This document shows, one piece after another, positions 8,161-21,714 of a stretch of DNA of 48,887 nucleotides. Both the position numbers and the translations under genes were made by a program. Below the pieces are notes generated by a model. It was not told the origin of the DNA, searched no databases, and worked only from the letters and a program-made list of their open reading frames with translations. This DNA comes from Comamonadaceae bacterium (GTDB lineage Bacteria; Pseudomonadota; Gammaproteobacteria; Burkholderiales; Burkholderiaceae_C): positions 1 to 48,887 of the forward strand of contig CANFLX010000017.1 in NCBI GenBank assembly GCA_947447985.1. The letters run 5' to 3'. Position 1 is the stretch's first letter, and each line of letters starts with the position of its first letter.

Positions 8161-8317
8161 CCTCGGGGCTGTCAGGGCTTAGCCCCCTGTCGCGTTCTTG
8201 GGCTTCACGCGCAAGCCGGGTTTTTTCGCGGTCGATGCGCAAGTCCCGCATTTGCCAAACGACAAATAGGCATCCGGCAATCAGCAGAATGAAAACCTCA
8301 ACGAATTTCAGCGACAC
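8144..8317 (-). CDS. 57-residue small protein with one membrane helix and a charged tail
   Basis: A GTG-started frame of 58 codons fills the gap between crtB and the DUF2269 gene. The translation begins VSLKFVEVFILLIAGC (first residue Met in the protein), forming one membrane helix (about 5-22). A highly charged, probably coiled segment follows (RDLRIDREKTRLAREAQERD). The start lies 6 nt after the crtB stop and the stop overlaps the next gene by 17 nt, so spacing supports a real gene. No clear Shine-Dalgarno is visible, consistent with coupling to crtB termination. I do not recognise the family. Confidence 0.6.
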   Translation of the reverse strand: MSLKFVEVFILLIAGCLFVVWQMRDLRIDREKTRLAREAQERDRGLSPDSPEDVHAP

Positions 8318-8323
8318 AGCGAA

Positions 8324-9397
8324 TCAGCGGTTTGAGCGGTGGCGCTGTTCCAGACGCCCAAAAAGATCGACCATCCATTCGACGCGCTGGTCAAAGCTGC
8401 GTTTAGGCATCGTCCAGGGTTTTTGATCGGTCATGGGGCGGCGATCACGGCTGACAACATCTACCAAAAACACAATAGCAGGCACAGCGCTGATTGGGAC
8501 CGAGGGCATGGCAGGTGCACGCAGCGCAACCGAGGCGGCGCGCGCAATCAGCGCAAGTTTGCGTCGGGTGGAAACCACCGTGCGCCGGTCGACAGCATTG
8601 AGGCCTTCGCGCTCAAGCTGCTTTCCAATTTCGGCGTAGACCAGTCGCGCCGCTTGAATTGCCGGGCGGCAGTCCCAGGGAAGCTCGGCCAGCCCGAATT
8701 CACCACGCCGGTACAGTACATCGGCCCGCAGCAGCAGGCGCTGTATGAAGCCCGCGATGCGCGCGTCGAAGACCGGATTGGCCAACCAGGCGTCTGCATC
8801 CATGCCAATCTCGCGGAACCAGGCGCGCGGAATGTAGAGGCGGCCGTTGCGGGCATCCTCCCCGATGTCACGCGCAATATTGGTCAGCTGCATCGCCACA
8901 CCCATTTCGCAGGCGCGTGCTATCGCGGTATCGGTGGCTGCGCCCATGATGATGGACATCATTGCGCCCACGGTACCTGCTACGCGGGCACCATAGGCCT
9001 CGACATCGGCCAGGGTCTCGTAGCGTCGCTCCTGGGTATCCCACAAAAATCCATCCAGCAGGGCATCCAGCAAACCACGTGGTATGCCGTAGCGGTGTAC
9101 CACATGCGCCAGCGCCCGATCGGCATCCTGGGTGCCTGGTCGGCCTTCGTAGATTTCATCCAGCCGAAGTTGCAAGTCTTTCATTGCAAGTTGCGGGTCC
9201 ACGCCCAAGTCGATCGCATCATCGGCCAGGCGGCAATAAGCATACAGAGCGCTGGCCGGTGGGCGAAGGCGCGCCGGCAAAAGTTTGGAGGCCGCAAAAA
9301 ACGACTTGGACCCACCCTGCATCAACGCACGGCATGCCTCCAAATCGTAGGCCTTGGGCACGCTGACAGGCCTCTTTTCAGGCAAAGCTGGTGACAT
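8324..9397 (-). CDS. crtB: Phytoene synthase
   Basis: CrtB condenses two geranylgeranyl diphosphates to phytoene, the first carotenoid step. The 357-residue protein carries both Asp-rich motifs of head-to-head prenyl synthases, DDAID (59-63) and RDIGED (176-181). Other family features are GSKSFFAASKLLP near 29 and RLYIPRAWF. A C-terminal hydrophobic segment (about 308-325) is present. The start MSPALPEKRP overlaps the 3' end of crtI by 20 nt; a longer frame upstream runs inside crtI and is not expected to be used. crtI-crtB order is standard. Confidence 0.95.
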   Translation of the reverse strand: MSPALPEKRPVSVPKAYDLEACRALMQGGSKSFFAASKLLPARLRPPASALYAYCRLADDAIDLGVDPQLAMKDLQLRLDEIYEGRPGTQDADRALAHVVHRYGIPRGLLDALLDGFLWDTQERRYETLADVEAYGARVAGTVGAMMSIIMGAATDTAIARACEMGVAMQLTNIARDIGEDARNGRLYIPRAWFREIGMDADAWLANPVFDARIAGFIQRLLLRADVLYRRGEFGLAELPWDCRPAIQAARLVYAEIGKQLEREGLNAVDRRTVVSTRRKLALIARAASVALRAPAMPSVPISAVPAIVFLVDVVSRDRRPMTDQKPWTMPKRSFDQRVEWMVDLFGRLEQRHRSNR

Positions 9398-10946
9398 CGG
9401 GGACGACCTCCTGAAGCATTTTTGCAGACATAAGCACGCTGGGCACACCCGCTCCGGGCTGGCTGCTGGCGCCCACCATATAGAGGCCTTGCACGTCCTC
9501 TGATCGGTTGTGCGGTCTGAACCAGGCACTTTGGAGCAGGATGGGCTCCAAACCAAATCCGGCACCGCGGTACGACCACAAGCGGTCTTGAAAGTCTTGG
9601 GGCGTGGTCACTTTGGAGGACACCACATGGTTCTTCAGATCGGGCAAAACACTTTCCTGCAGCGCGGTGGCGATCGCATCGCGGTACTGCTCAGAAATCG
9701 CGGGCCAGTCCGTTTCGCTGCTCAAATTGGGAACCACTGACAGAGCATAAAAACTATCGCAGCCCTCAGGTGCAAGCGAAGGATCCGTGGCCGTTGGGCG
9801 GTAAAGGTAAAGACTGAAGTCTTTGGAGAGTTTGTGGTTTTTAAAAATATCCTGTAGCAAGCCTTTGTAACGGGGTCCCAGCACCATCATGTGGTGCGGT
9901 ACGTCGTGGTATTGGCGGTTGGTGCCGAAATACCAGACAAACAAACCAGAAGAATATTTTCCGCGCGCAATGCGCTTGTCCGTCCAGTGCTTGCGATGCT
10001 GCGGCTCCACCAAATGGCGGTAGGTCCAGGCCGCATCACCGTTGCTCACGACGATGTCAGCGGCGATAAATTCACCATGGGCCAGTTCCACACCGGTGGC
10101 CCGGCCGGCCTGCACGCGGATGCGGGTCACGGCGGCGTTGTAACGAATCGGTACACCGCGCCCCTCCAGAAGCTTGACCAACCCCTGCACGATGGCCCCG
10201 GTGCCGCCCATGGCTGAGTGCACGCCCCAGCGGCGCTCCAGCGAATGAATCAGCGCATAGACGCAGGTAACAGAGTAGGGGTTGCCACCGATGAGCAGGG
10301 GATGGAAGCTCATCACGATGCGCAACTTGGGGTGCTTGATATGCTGCGCCACCATGCTGTAGATGGAACGCCAGGCTTGCATGCGCGCCAGATTGGGAAG
10401 GGCTTTGACCACATCGCCCAGCGATTCGAAGGGGATCATTCCCAGCTCTTGGAACCCGAGTTGGAAGCATTGCTCCGAGGCTTTCATCAAATCCTTAAAG
10501 CCCTGGACGTCCTCGGGGCTGATGCTGCCGATTTGTTCGAGCATGGCCTTGTCGTCATTGCTGTAGTCAAAGTGTGTGCCGTCGTCAAACCGGATACGGT
10601 AAAAGGGTGCCATGAGACGTAAGTCGACATGGTCTTTCATCTGCTGCCCGCACAGCGTAAAAAGCTCTTCGATGAGATGCGGAAGGGTAATGATCGTCGG
10701 CCCCGCATCAAAGGTAAATCCATCTTGTTTGTGCACATAGGCGCGACCGCCTGGCGCATCGAGCTTTTCCAGCATCTGCACACGGTAGCCCTTGACGCTC
10801 AGACGGATTGCGGCAGCCAGACCTCCAAAACCTGTGCCAATCACGAGTGCGGTCGGCGCTTTGAATCCCGGCGTCGCCGCGCTGCCAGGCATGCCCGTGC
10901 CGGAGCCATCGCCTAAATGGTCAACGGACTTGAATAAAGGTGTCAT
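9378..10946 (-). CDS. crtI: Phytoene desaturase
   Basis: CrtI desaturates phytoene in three or four steps to neurosporene or lycopene. The 522-residue protein has the FAD-binding loop ALVIGTGFGGLAAAIRL (about 33-49), the motif APGGRAY, FDAGPTIITLP and the C-terminal FAD motif GLYMVGASSQPGAGVP. An N-terminal extension of about 30 residues, rich in Gly, precedes the usual start of the fold; a later start would also be compatible. It lies 42 nt after puhE and overlaps crtB by 20 nt. Presence of crtA, crtC and crtD suggests a spheroidene pathway like that of Rubrivivax. Confidence 0.95.
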   Translation of the reverse strand: MTPLFKSVDHLGDGSGTGMPGSAATPGFKAPTALVIGTGFGGLAAAIRLSVKGYRVQMLEKLDAPGGRAYVHKQDGFTFDAGPTIITLPHLIEELFTLCGQQMKDHVDLRLMAPFYRIRFDDGTHFDYSNDDKAMLEQIGSISPEDVQGFKDLMKASEQCFQLGFQELGMIPFESLGDVVKALPNLARMQAWRSIYSMVAQHIKHPKLRIVMSFHPLLIGGNPYSVTCVYALIHSLERRWGVHSAMGGTGAIVQGLVKLLEGRGVPIRYNAAVTRIRVQAGRATGVELAHGEFIAADIVVSNGDAAWTYRHLVEPQHRKHWTDKRIARGKYSSGLFVWYFGTNRQYHDVPHHMMVLGPRYKGLLQDIFKNHKLSKDFSLYLYRPTATDPSLAPEGCDSFYALSVVPNLSSETDWPAISEQYRDAIATALQESVLPDLKNHVVSSKVTTPQDFQDRLWSYRGAGFGLEPILLQSAWFRPHNRSEDVQGLYMVGASSQPGAGVPSVLMSAKMLQEVVPDVTSFA

Positions 10947-10988
10947 GCTTTTCCAATGGTGAGGTCAGTGCGGGCGCAATCCGGGCAT

Positions 10989-11771
10989 TCAAAGCGCCGG
11001 TGCATCTGCTGCTCTTTTGTTGCGCAAAGCCCATCGCCAAAGCGCGCTGGTATCCACGGGCAGCACCAGCATGAGGTGTTCCAGGATCGCCAAGGCCAGC
11101 ATGGTGCCTACCAAGACCGCGCCAACCACTTGCGTTTGACTGGCAAGGGGGCGCATTCCATAGGAAACAAGCCACCACAAGGCCATACCGGCCAGCGCAA
11201 GCGCAAAGGGGTAGAAGGCGTTCAGGCGGCGTCTACGGAAAAAGCTTTGCAGATATGCCAGATGAACCGGCAAAAATTCCTCGCTCAGATTGCGCACACC
11301 AAAAAAAAGATTGAGCTTGGCGCTGGTGCGCATGATCCATAACACCAGATAGGTTCCGGTGCCCACTTGGTTGGGCGCGTCCCAGGTGATGGCAACAATG
11401 CTGCAACCCACCCACAATATGGCAATCTCGTGCCACAGAACCGCGCGCAGGGATTCCACAAAGCGGTACCAACCCGTTGCACCATGGGGCAGTGCGGTGG
11501 TACGGGGACCGGTGATCCACCCGGTCAAAAAACTCAGTTCGTTCCAGCCCCAGGCGAGCAGCGCGCAGGTGAAGGCGCAATAGGCGCCCGCAAGGTCGGT
11601 CTGTTGGGCGGTGTGGGCCAGTCCTACCAGCGAGGCCAGGCCCAGCAAAGATGACAGTGCCAAACTCAGCGCCACCATCGAGCGCGACATGCGGTTGAGC
11701 AGAATGACGATGCCGGTACTGAACCACCAGACAAAAATGGCAAATCCCAGCGCTAGAGTGGCATCGTTCAT
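10989..11771 (-). CDS. puhE: Photosynthetic complex assembly protein PuhE
   Basis: A 260-residue membrane protein of the DUF3623/PuhE family, encoded near puhA-puhB-puhC in purple bacteria and needed for normal reaction-centre and bacteriochlorophyll levels. About six to seven hydrophobic helices are visible. Conserved landmarks are the N-terminal FAIFVWWFSTGIVILLN and the central WHEIAILWVG, plus AKLNLFFGVRNLSEEFLP. It lies 30 nt after acsF and 42 nt before crtI in the same direction, so it is part of the long photosynthesis run. Confidence 0.92.
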   Translation of the reverse strand: MNDATLALGFAIFVWWFSTGIVILLNRMSRSMVALSLALSSLLGLASLVGLAHTAQQTDLAGAYCAFTCALLAWGWNELSFLTGWITGPRTTALPHGATGWYRFVESLRAVLWHEIAILWVGCSIVAITWDAPNQVGTGTYLVLWIMRTSAKLNLFFGVRNLSEEFLPVHLAYLQSFFRRRRLNAFYPFALALAGMALWWLVSYGMRPLASQTQVVGAVLVGTMLALAILEHLMLVLPVDTSALWRWALRNKRAADAPAL

Positions 11772-11801
11772 CGGTGGCCCTTGGTGGCGTCGCGCTGTGG
11801 G

Positions 11802-12878
11802 CTACCAGGCCGGCGCCATGCGAATTTGGGCTGGCAGACTGTGGTGCTTGACCGGCATGAAATAGAGGCGCACAAAGGTCGCAGCCCCGGACACGGCCCA
11901 CCGCGCCCGTTGAAGGGCACCCAAGACACCGCCGCGTGCCTTGGCTTTGTCTAATTGGGTTTGCACATAAAAAAGATGTGCGAGTCCTTCGCGAAATGCA
12001 GGGTTGTCGATGTCGAGGCTGACCGGGAAAACCTGGCGCGTGATCTCGTTGGTAATCCGAAAAACTTCGTAGTCATAGCTGGTGGACTGCAAGCCCATTT
12101 CTTCGTGCAGCATCGGGCGGGAATGGTCACGCACGTACATCGTGGCATACACCGCCAACAAAAAGAAGCGGATCCAGTACACGTTTGCACCGCGCAGCAG
12201 ATGCGGGTTGGCGCGCATGATCAGCGCAAACGACTCACCATGGCGGAACTCGTCATTGCACCAGCGTTCAAACCAGCGAAAGATAGGATGAAAACGCTTG
12301 TCCGGATTTCTTTCCAATTGGCGATAGATCGTGATGTAGCGGGCGTATCCAATTTTCTCGGACAGGTACGTCGCGTAAAAAATGTACTTGGGCTTGAAGT
12401 AGGTGTAGGCCTTGGTGCGTTTGAGGTCGCCCAGGTCAATGCCCAGCCCGAAATCTTTGAGCGATTGATTGATGAAGCTCGCGTGCCGCGACTCGTCGCG
12501 GGCCATGAAGCGCATCAATTGCTTGATATCGGGGTTTTCAATGTTGCGGAAAATCTCGTTGTACAAAATACAGCCGGAAAACTCGGAAGTCAGCGAGGAA
12601 ATCAAAAAATCCAAAAACTCCTGGCGCATTTCCGGACTGACCTGAGAGAAGCGTTCGGCCACTTCGTTGGCAAATTCGGGCGTGCGTTGGAAGTGATCGT
12701 GGTTGTTGTCACCCTCGTACTCGGCCATCATGGTGTCCCACTCGGCGCGAACCCCGGAGATATCAATGCGGTCCATCGCGGCAAAGTCTGTGGTGTAAAA
12801 ACGCGGACTCAGCATCGTGCTTTCTACCGCTTTTTGTGACGCTTTTTCTGCCGAGTCGATCGTGGGATGGGCTTGCAT
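11802..12878 (-). CDS. acsF: Mg-protoporphyrin IX monomethyl ester oxidative (aerobic) cyclase
   Basis: AcsF forms ring E of bacteriochlorophyll using O2 and a di-iron centre. The 358-residue protein has the iron-binding Glu/His motifs DESRH (128-132) and NDEFRHGE, with upstream Glu residues in [12 protein letters not shown]. Oxygen-dependent cyclase means pigment synthesis can proceed under oxic or micro-oxic conditions; a radical-SAM BchE is not in this window. A later ATG at residue 22 (MLSPRFYTT) is an alternative start. Position between puhC and puhE is typical of betaproteobacterial photosynthesis clusters. Confidence 0.95.
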   Translation of the reverse strand: MQAHPTIDSAEKASQKAVESTMLSPRFYTTDFAAMDRIDISGVRAEWDTMMAEYEGDNNHDHFQRTPEFANEVAERFSQVSPEMRQEFLDFLISSLTSEFSGCILYNEIFRNIENPDIKQLMRFMARDESRHASFINQSLKDFGLGIDLGDLKRTKAYTYFKPKYIFYATYLSEKIGYARYITIYRQLERNPDKRFHPIFRWFERWCNDEFRHGESFALIMRANPHLLRGANVYWIRFFLLAVYATMYVRDHSRPMLHEEMGLQSTSYDYEVFRITNEITRQVFPVSLDIDNPAFREGLAHLFYVQTQLDKAKARGGVLGALQRARWAVSGAATFVRLYFMPVKHHSLPAQIRMAPAW

Positions 12879-12911
12879 GGAGGTTCTCCGGAACTGTGTT
12901 GTCGGTCGGTT

Positions 12912-13382
12912 TTATTCGGGCTGCATTGCAAAGAAGCGGGCAAATTCAGCGATGTTTGTGGGGCCAAACGACTCTAAGTCCACCCGCTGGCCGGTACTCG
13001 GGTCCATAAGCGTGATACGCCCGTCCACATGGGCCACGAGATCAAAGGGGGGCGTCGACCCGATCCCGCGGGCATGGCGCTCGCGGCTCAGGGCTCTGAG
13101 CGCTCCTCGCACAAAGCCTTGCTCGCCATAAAGAGACGTCAGCCTCTCACCGGTCTTTCCATCTGCCACCAGCACACTGCCATCGCGCTGGTCTTGAAAA
13201 ATGAGCGAACGCTGCAGAGTCGCTGCGGCGGCTCTTTGGTCAGGTCCATTGCCAGTGATGCGGATGAGTCCCACTGAAACCAGCGCGAACGCAATGATGC
13301 CGCCGGCACAGTACAAAACCCATTTTGGAAAGGTGTCCGAAGCCACTCTGGTCGATCGGTGTCCGACCGCGTAGCTGCTCAT
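12912..13382 (-). CDS. puhC: Photosynthetic complex assembly protein PuhC
   Basis: A 156-residue protein with one N-terminal membrane helix (about 20-40) and a periplasmic domain, as in PuhC, which aids assembly of RC-LH1. Family features are RSLIFQDQRDGSVLVAD and GFVRGALRALSRERHARG. The start MSSYAVGHRST overlaps the puhB stop by 4 nt (ATGA); a longer frame reading upstream into puhB encodes nothing family-like. Confidence 0.9.
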   Translation of the reverse strand: MSSYAVGHRSTRVASDTFPKWVLYCAGGIIAFALVSVGLIRITGNGPDQRAAAATLQRSLIFQDQRDGSVLVADGKTGERLTSLYGEQGFVRGALRALSRERHARGIGSTPPFDLVAHVDGRITLMDPSTGQRVDLESFGPTNIAEFARFFAMQPE

Positions 13383-14056
13383 GCCGGGCTCACTTGCATC
13401 AAGGAAGCGGGGCTGTGTGCCGCCAAGTCGTGGGCCGCTGCTTGGCCTGGTAGGCCGGTTGCCTGAGACCACGCTTCGCGCAACTTTGCCGACACCGCTT
13501 GAACATCCGCAATGGCGCGGAAGCTGGGTTCGGTTTTACGCAGGCGCCAGGGGCGAACACTGGGCCAGAGGTGAACCCAGGCGATTCTGTCGTCGCCATG
13601 CAGGGCCAGCGTGATGTCGCCGAAACCAGCATCGAGCCTGCGAATGTCGGCCGCCGCGATTCGCTTGAGCGGCAGATTGAAGGACACGGTGAGCACAATT
13701 CCCAATCGCATCACCACCCGTTTATTGGTGAGTGTGTAAACAGTGGTCCGCGCTGTCATCCAGGCCAACACCCAGACGGAAGCGAGCGCGACCACCGAGA
13801 GCGGCGTGATCCACTTGACGGACTGGAGTATTGCCGCAATGCCGGCGCCCGACTCCACGGCCTGCCAAGCGCAGGCAAGGAACAGCAGTGCGAAGTAGAC
13901 AAATAACTTGCGCATGTGAAAGGCCGACCTTGCCAAAGCGACGGCGTCCGGTGACCCTTGCCAAACAATATGCTCGTCGGCAGGCAATCGCTCCGGCAAG
14001 CCGTACTGGGGCTCGAACTCATGTTCATGGCCAAAATTTTCGACAGGCATGGGCAC
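13379..14056 (-). CDS. puhB: Photosynthetic complex assembly protein PuhB
   Basis: PuhB (225 residues) is needed for reaction-centre assembly. The N-terminus has the motif EPQYGLPERLPADEHIVWQG (about 15-34), then two membrane helices, then a bacterial PH-like domain (VYTLTNKRVVMRLG). The gene lies between puhA (34-nt spacer) and puhC (4-nt overlap). A second in-frame ATG two codons in is an equally good start. Length and order are as in other purple bacteria. Confidence 0.93.
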   Translation of the reverse strand: MPMPVENFGHEHEFEPQYGLPERLPADEHIVWQGSPDAVALARSAFHMRKLFVYFALLFLACAWQAVESGAGIAAILQSVKWITPLSVVALASVWVLAWMTARTTVYTLTNKRVVMRLGIVLTVSFNLPLKRIAAADIRRLDAGFGDITLALHGDDRIAWVHLWPSVRPWRLRKTEPSFRAIADVQAVSAKLREAWSQATGLPGQAAAHDLAAHSPASLMQVSPA

Positions 14057-14090
14057 TCCTTGAAAGACAGGATTTCAGCGCGGGACGGAC

Positions 14091-14861
14091 TTAGATCAGC
14101 GGCTCGCTGCGTTGGGGGTCTGCATACAAGGTACCGCCGCCGTAGTACGCGCTGATTTTTTCCTCTTCCAATTTGGTGATTTGGTCGGGGTTGCGAAGGC
14201 CTGGAACGGCGGCGAAATGGCGTGCGTAAATGGCGTGAACTTCCACCTGATTGCGTCGGATCAGCGTAAAAGGGATGGGCACCAAGACGCTGCGACCGCC
14301 TGCAATCTCCACCTCGAGGTAGCGAAACATCATTTCTGCCGAATCGATCCAAATGTCCTTGACGGTGCCGCCTTGCTTGCCGTCGCCCCCCATGACGGGC
14401 AGGCCGCGGGGATCCACGTCTTGTGCTGCCACGTTGTAGGCTCGCGCAACGCGCAGGGGCTGCAGCAGTGGTGCGCCATCGTGGCTGCGCTCAGGCACAT
14501 CGGCACGGTTGGACCAGGCGCCTGCGCCAACGCCCGAAGTCATCGCGTCACCCGTGGGTTCGATCGGCGAGCCCGAGCCATACGCACTGGGGACGCCATG
14601 GACAGGGGGCTCTTTGCGTGTCAGGTCGGGCACCGTCACACTGTGGCCGCCTTCCAGCAGAAAAGTCTTGGGTTCAGGAATAGGGAAACCTTTGACCACG
14701 GCACGCCCGTTGCTTCCCGACTCCATCGGGTAACCCTCGCGGTGATTCTCTTGAACGAGGTAATAGATCAGGCCGGCGAAGAAGACCCAAAACACGTAAA
14801 GCAGTATTTGGGCGAGGTCGACGTACCCCGTAATATTTCCAATGGTTTGCATGGTGGACAC
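14091..14861 (-). CDS. puhA: Photosynthetic reaction centre H subunit
   Basis: The 256-residue H subunit caps the cytoplasmic face of the reaction centre and guides protons to QB. It has one N-terminal membrane helix (about 12-33) followed by YYLVQENHREGYP, the family signature. Later come KTFLLEGG, the PRGLPVMGGDG and GTVKDIWIDSAE stretch and a C-terminal PRC-barrel-like domain. The Shine-Dalgarno AAAAGGAGTG precedes the ATG. Position behind lhaA is standard (bchM-lhaA-puhABC). Confidence 0.97.
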   Translation of the reverse strand: MSTMQTIGNITGYVDLAQILLYVFWVFFAGLIYYLVQENHREGYPMESGSNGRAVVKGFPIPEPKTFLLEGGHSVTVPDLTRKEPPVHGVPSAYGSGSPIEPTGDAMTSGVGAGAWSNRADVPERSHDGAPLLQPLRVARAYNVAAQDVDPRGLPVMGGDGKQGGTVKDIWIDSAEMMFRYLEVEIAGGRSVLVPIPFTLIRRNQVEVHAIYARHFAAVPGLRNPDQITKLEEEKISAYYGGGTLYADPQRSEPLI

Positions 14862-14874
14862 TCCTTTTTGAAGA

Positions 14875-16311
14875 CTAAGTGCGTAGCTCGGTGAAGCCGA
14901 GGGTTGACGGGACAGCGGAAGAAACTTGGGTATTGCGCCGGACCAAGGGGCCGATGGCGACCAGTGTGACGAATAGGAACAGCATTTCTACGTGGTAGAC
15001 CATGCTGTAGGCGACCGAAGGGTCAGCCATGGCGGTTCCCCACAGGCCTTGGGCCGTGATGCCGCTGACGATGTCACGCAGACCGCCGCCGAAAAACATG
15101 GCGATGCCGGCCGCGGCCGATTGGACGGCGCCCCAGGCACCCAGCGCGAGGCCGACAAATTGACCTTCCATTCGCATGGCGGTAAACAAAGTTCCTACCG
15201 CGAACAAGCCGCCACCGAAACCAATGCCCAGCGCGCCTGTGCGAAACAACCAGCCAGCGTGCAATGGTGCAGAGAAAATAACGGCAGAGAAAGCTGGCAG
15301 ACCGGCGAGTGCACCATAAGCGGCGAGTCGCATCGGGTCGATACCTTTGGCCAGTTGGCGCCCGGAAGCATAAAAGCCCAAAAGTCCCCCGATCGCCAAC
15401 ATGGCTGTCAAGGCACTGGTGGAGCCCACGCTGAGCTTCAGAATTTCGCCGCCATAGGGCTCCAAGACGATGTCTTGCATATTGAAGGCCGTGGTTCCGA
15501 AAGCCGTTGCCCACAAGAAGCGGCGCGCATTCGGCAGTGCAATGAATTGAGCCCACACGTCGCGGAACTTCGGTTGCACTTGGTTCCTGAGCGCCGCCAC
15601 CCGTTGGGGATTGCGGGGCTCTTGTTTCCAGAGCGCAATCGCATTGAGTACCAGTACGACCAGTGCGCTGCCTTGGACGACTTGCACCAGATGCTCAGGC
15701 GTGAAATTTGACAACAACAAACTGAAGATCAAACTGCCGCTGACGGCCCCCACCAGCAGCATGGTGTACAGCAGTGCGACCACGCGCGGACGCGTTTCCT
15801 CGCTGGCTTGATCGGTGGCAAGGGCCAGCCCTGCAGTTTGCGAGGTTTGCAGTCCCGCTCCGACCAGAAGGAAGGCGATACCTGCGGCGGCTTGTCCGAC
15901 AAAATCAGGGACTGGAATTTGGCCGCGCCCCGAGAGCACCAGCAGCGCAAAGGGCATCACGGCCAGCCCCAGGAATTGGATCAAGGTGCCGCCCCACATA
16001 TACGGCACGCGGCGCCAGCCAAAGGCTGAGACATGCACGTCAGACTGGTAACCGGTGACTGCCCGGAAGGGGGCCACCAGGAGCGGCAGAGCCAGCATGA
16101 GCGACACCAACCACGCAGGGACTCCCAACTCGACAATCATGACCCGGTTCAGGGTGCCGATCATCAGGGCGGTGGTCATGCCCATGGTGAATTTGAAGAG
16201 CGTCAGGCGAAGCAGGCGAGGCAGTGGCAAACCGGCGCTGGACACCTCCGCAAACGGCAGCCAGCTGGCGGGCATTTGCTTGGCGAATTTGGTGAAGGTC
16301 TTGACTCTCAT
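14875..16311 (-). CDS. lhaA: LhaA/PucC-family light-harvesting assembly transporter-like protein
   Basis: A 478-residue member of the PucC (BCD) branch of the major facilitator fold, with about 12 membrane helices. LhaA promotes LH1 assembly, possibly by delivering bacteriochlorophyll. Family landmarks are LTLFKFTMGMTTALMIGTLN near the N-terminus, the GYQSDVH loop and RRVPYMWGGTLIQF. The ATG overlaps the bchM stop by 4 nt; a longer upstream start would run into bchM. Its place before puhA separates LhaA from the puc-linked PucC. Confidence 0.93.
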   Translation of the reverse strand: MRVKTFTKFAKQMPASWLPFAEVSSAGLPLPRLLRLTLFKFTMGMTTALMIGTLNRVMIVELGVPAWLVSLMLALPLLVAPFRAVTGYQSDVHVSAFGWRRVPYMWGGTLIQFLGLAVMPFALLVLSGRGQIPVPDFVGQAAAGIAFLLVGAGLQTSQTAGLALATDQASEETRPRVVALLYTMLLVGAVSGSLIFSLLLSNFTPEHLVQVVQGSALVVLVLNAIALWKQEPRNPQRVAALRNQVQPKFRDVWAQFIALPNARRFLWATAFGTTAFNMQDIVLEPYGGEILKLSVGSTSALTAMLAIGGLLGFYASGRQLAKGIDPMRLAAYGALAGLPAFSAVIFSAPLHAGWLFRTGALGIGFGGGLFAVGTLFTAMRMEGQFVGLALGAWGAVQSAAAGIAMFFGGGLRDIVSGITAQGLWGTAMADPSVAYSMVYHVEMLFLFVTLVAIGPLVRRNTQVSSAVPSTLGFTELRT

Positions 16312-17006
16312 GACCGCACCCACTCCATCGCTTGCGAGGTGTAAAAACCGCTGGAGACGCGTTGGGTGCGGGCGCACGCCCATGGATCCAACGCACCGTG
16401 GCCTTTCATCAGACGGGCAATGCGCTCTTGGGCCATGGGCTCAAGCCACGGCGCGCGGTCCGACCGGGGAAAAAGGCGGCCGACAGAAATCATGGCGGCC
16501 AACAGCGGCGTTCTGGGCGCAAAGGTGAAAACCATAGAACCTGTGGTTCGCTCAGCCAGCTGCGCCAAGGCGCGCACTGCATCGTCGGTCTCGTAATGGA
16601 TGATGGAGTCCATGGCAACCACGTGGTCGAAATGGCCCAGGGAAGAGTCCAGCATGTCGCCGCTGTGGAACTCGACCAGATGCGCGACATCCTGAGGGAT
16701 GCGCTCACGTGCCAGGTTGACCAGCGTCGGAGACAGATCAATCGCAACCACATGGGCTCCCCGGCGAGCAGCTTCCACGGCCAAGGCACCTGTTCCACAA
16801 CCTGCATCCAGAACGCGTTTGCCACGCAAATCCTCACCCAGCCAGGACAGCAAGGTCGCGCGCATGCGGTCTCTGCCAGCGCGAACCGTGGCCCGTATGC
16901 GACCCACCGGGGCATCGGAGGTCAGCTTTTCCCAGGCGGCGACCGCCGTGCGATCGAAATAGTTTTCGATTTGACCGCGCCGTTCCTGGTAGCTTGCGTT
17001 GTTCAT
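16308..17006 (-). CDS. bchM: Mg-protoporphyrin IX O-methyltransferase
   Basis: BchM methylates the ring C propionate of Mg-protoporphyrin IX with SAM. The 232-residue protein has the Rossmann SAM site VLDAGCGTGALAVEAARRG (about 65-83), VVAIDLSP as the second acidic strand end and FDHVVAMDSIIHY as motif post I. The substrate product feeds AcsF, encoded downstream in the same run. It is separated from bchL by 11 nt and overlaps lhaA by 4 nt. Confidence 0.95.
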   Translation of the reverse strand: MNNASYQERRGQIENYFDRTAVAAWEKLTSDAPVGRIRATVRAGRDRMRATLLSWLGEDLRGKRVLDAGCGTGALAVEAARRGAHVVAIDLSPTLVNLARERIPQDVAHLVEFHSGDMLDSSLGHFDHVVAMDSIIHYETDDAVRALAQLAERTTGSMVFTFAPRTPLLAAMISVGRLFPRSDRAPWLEPMAQERIARLMKGHGALDPWACARTQRVSSGFYTSQAMEWVRS

Positions 17007-17017
17007 GGGGTTATGCC

Positions 17018-21685
<4,668 letters not shown>

Positions 21686-21714
<29 letters not shown>

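Noticed and set aside
14112..14894. 260-codon frame antisense to puhA
   Set aside because: Mirror of puhA codon bias; no protein-like features.
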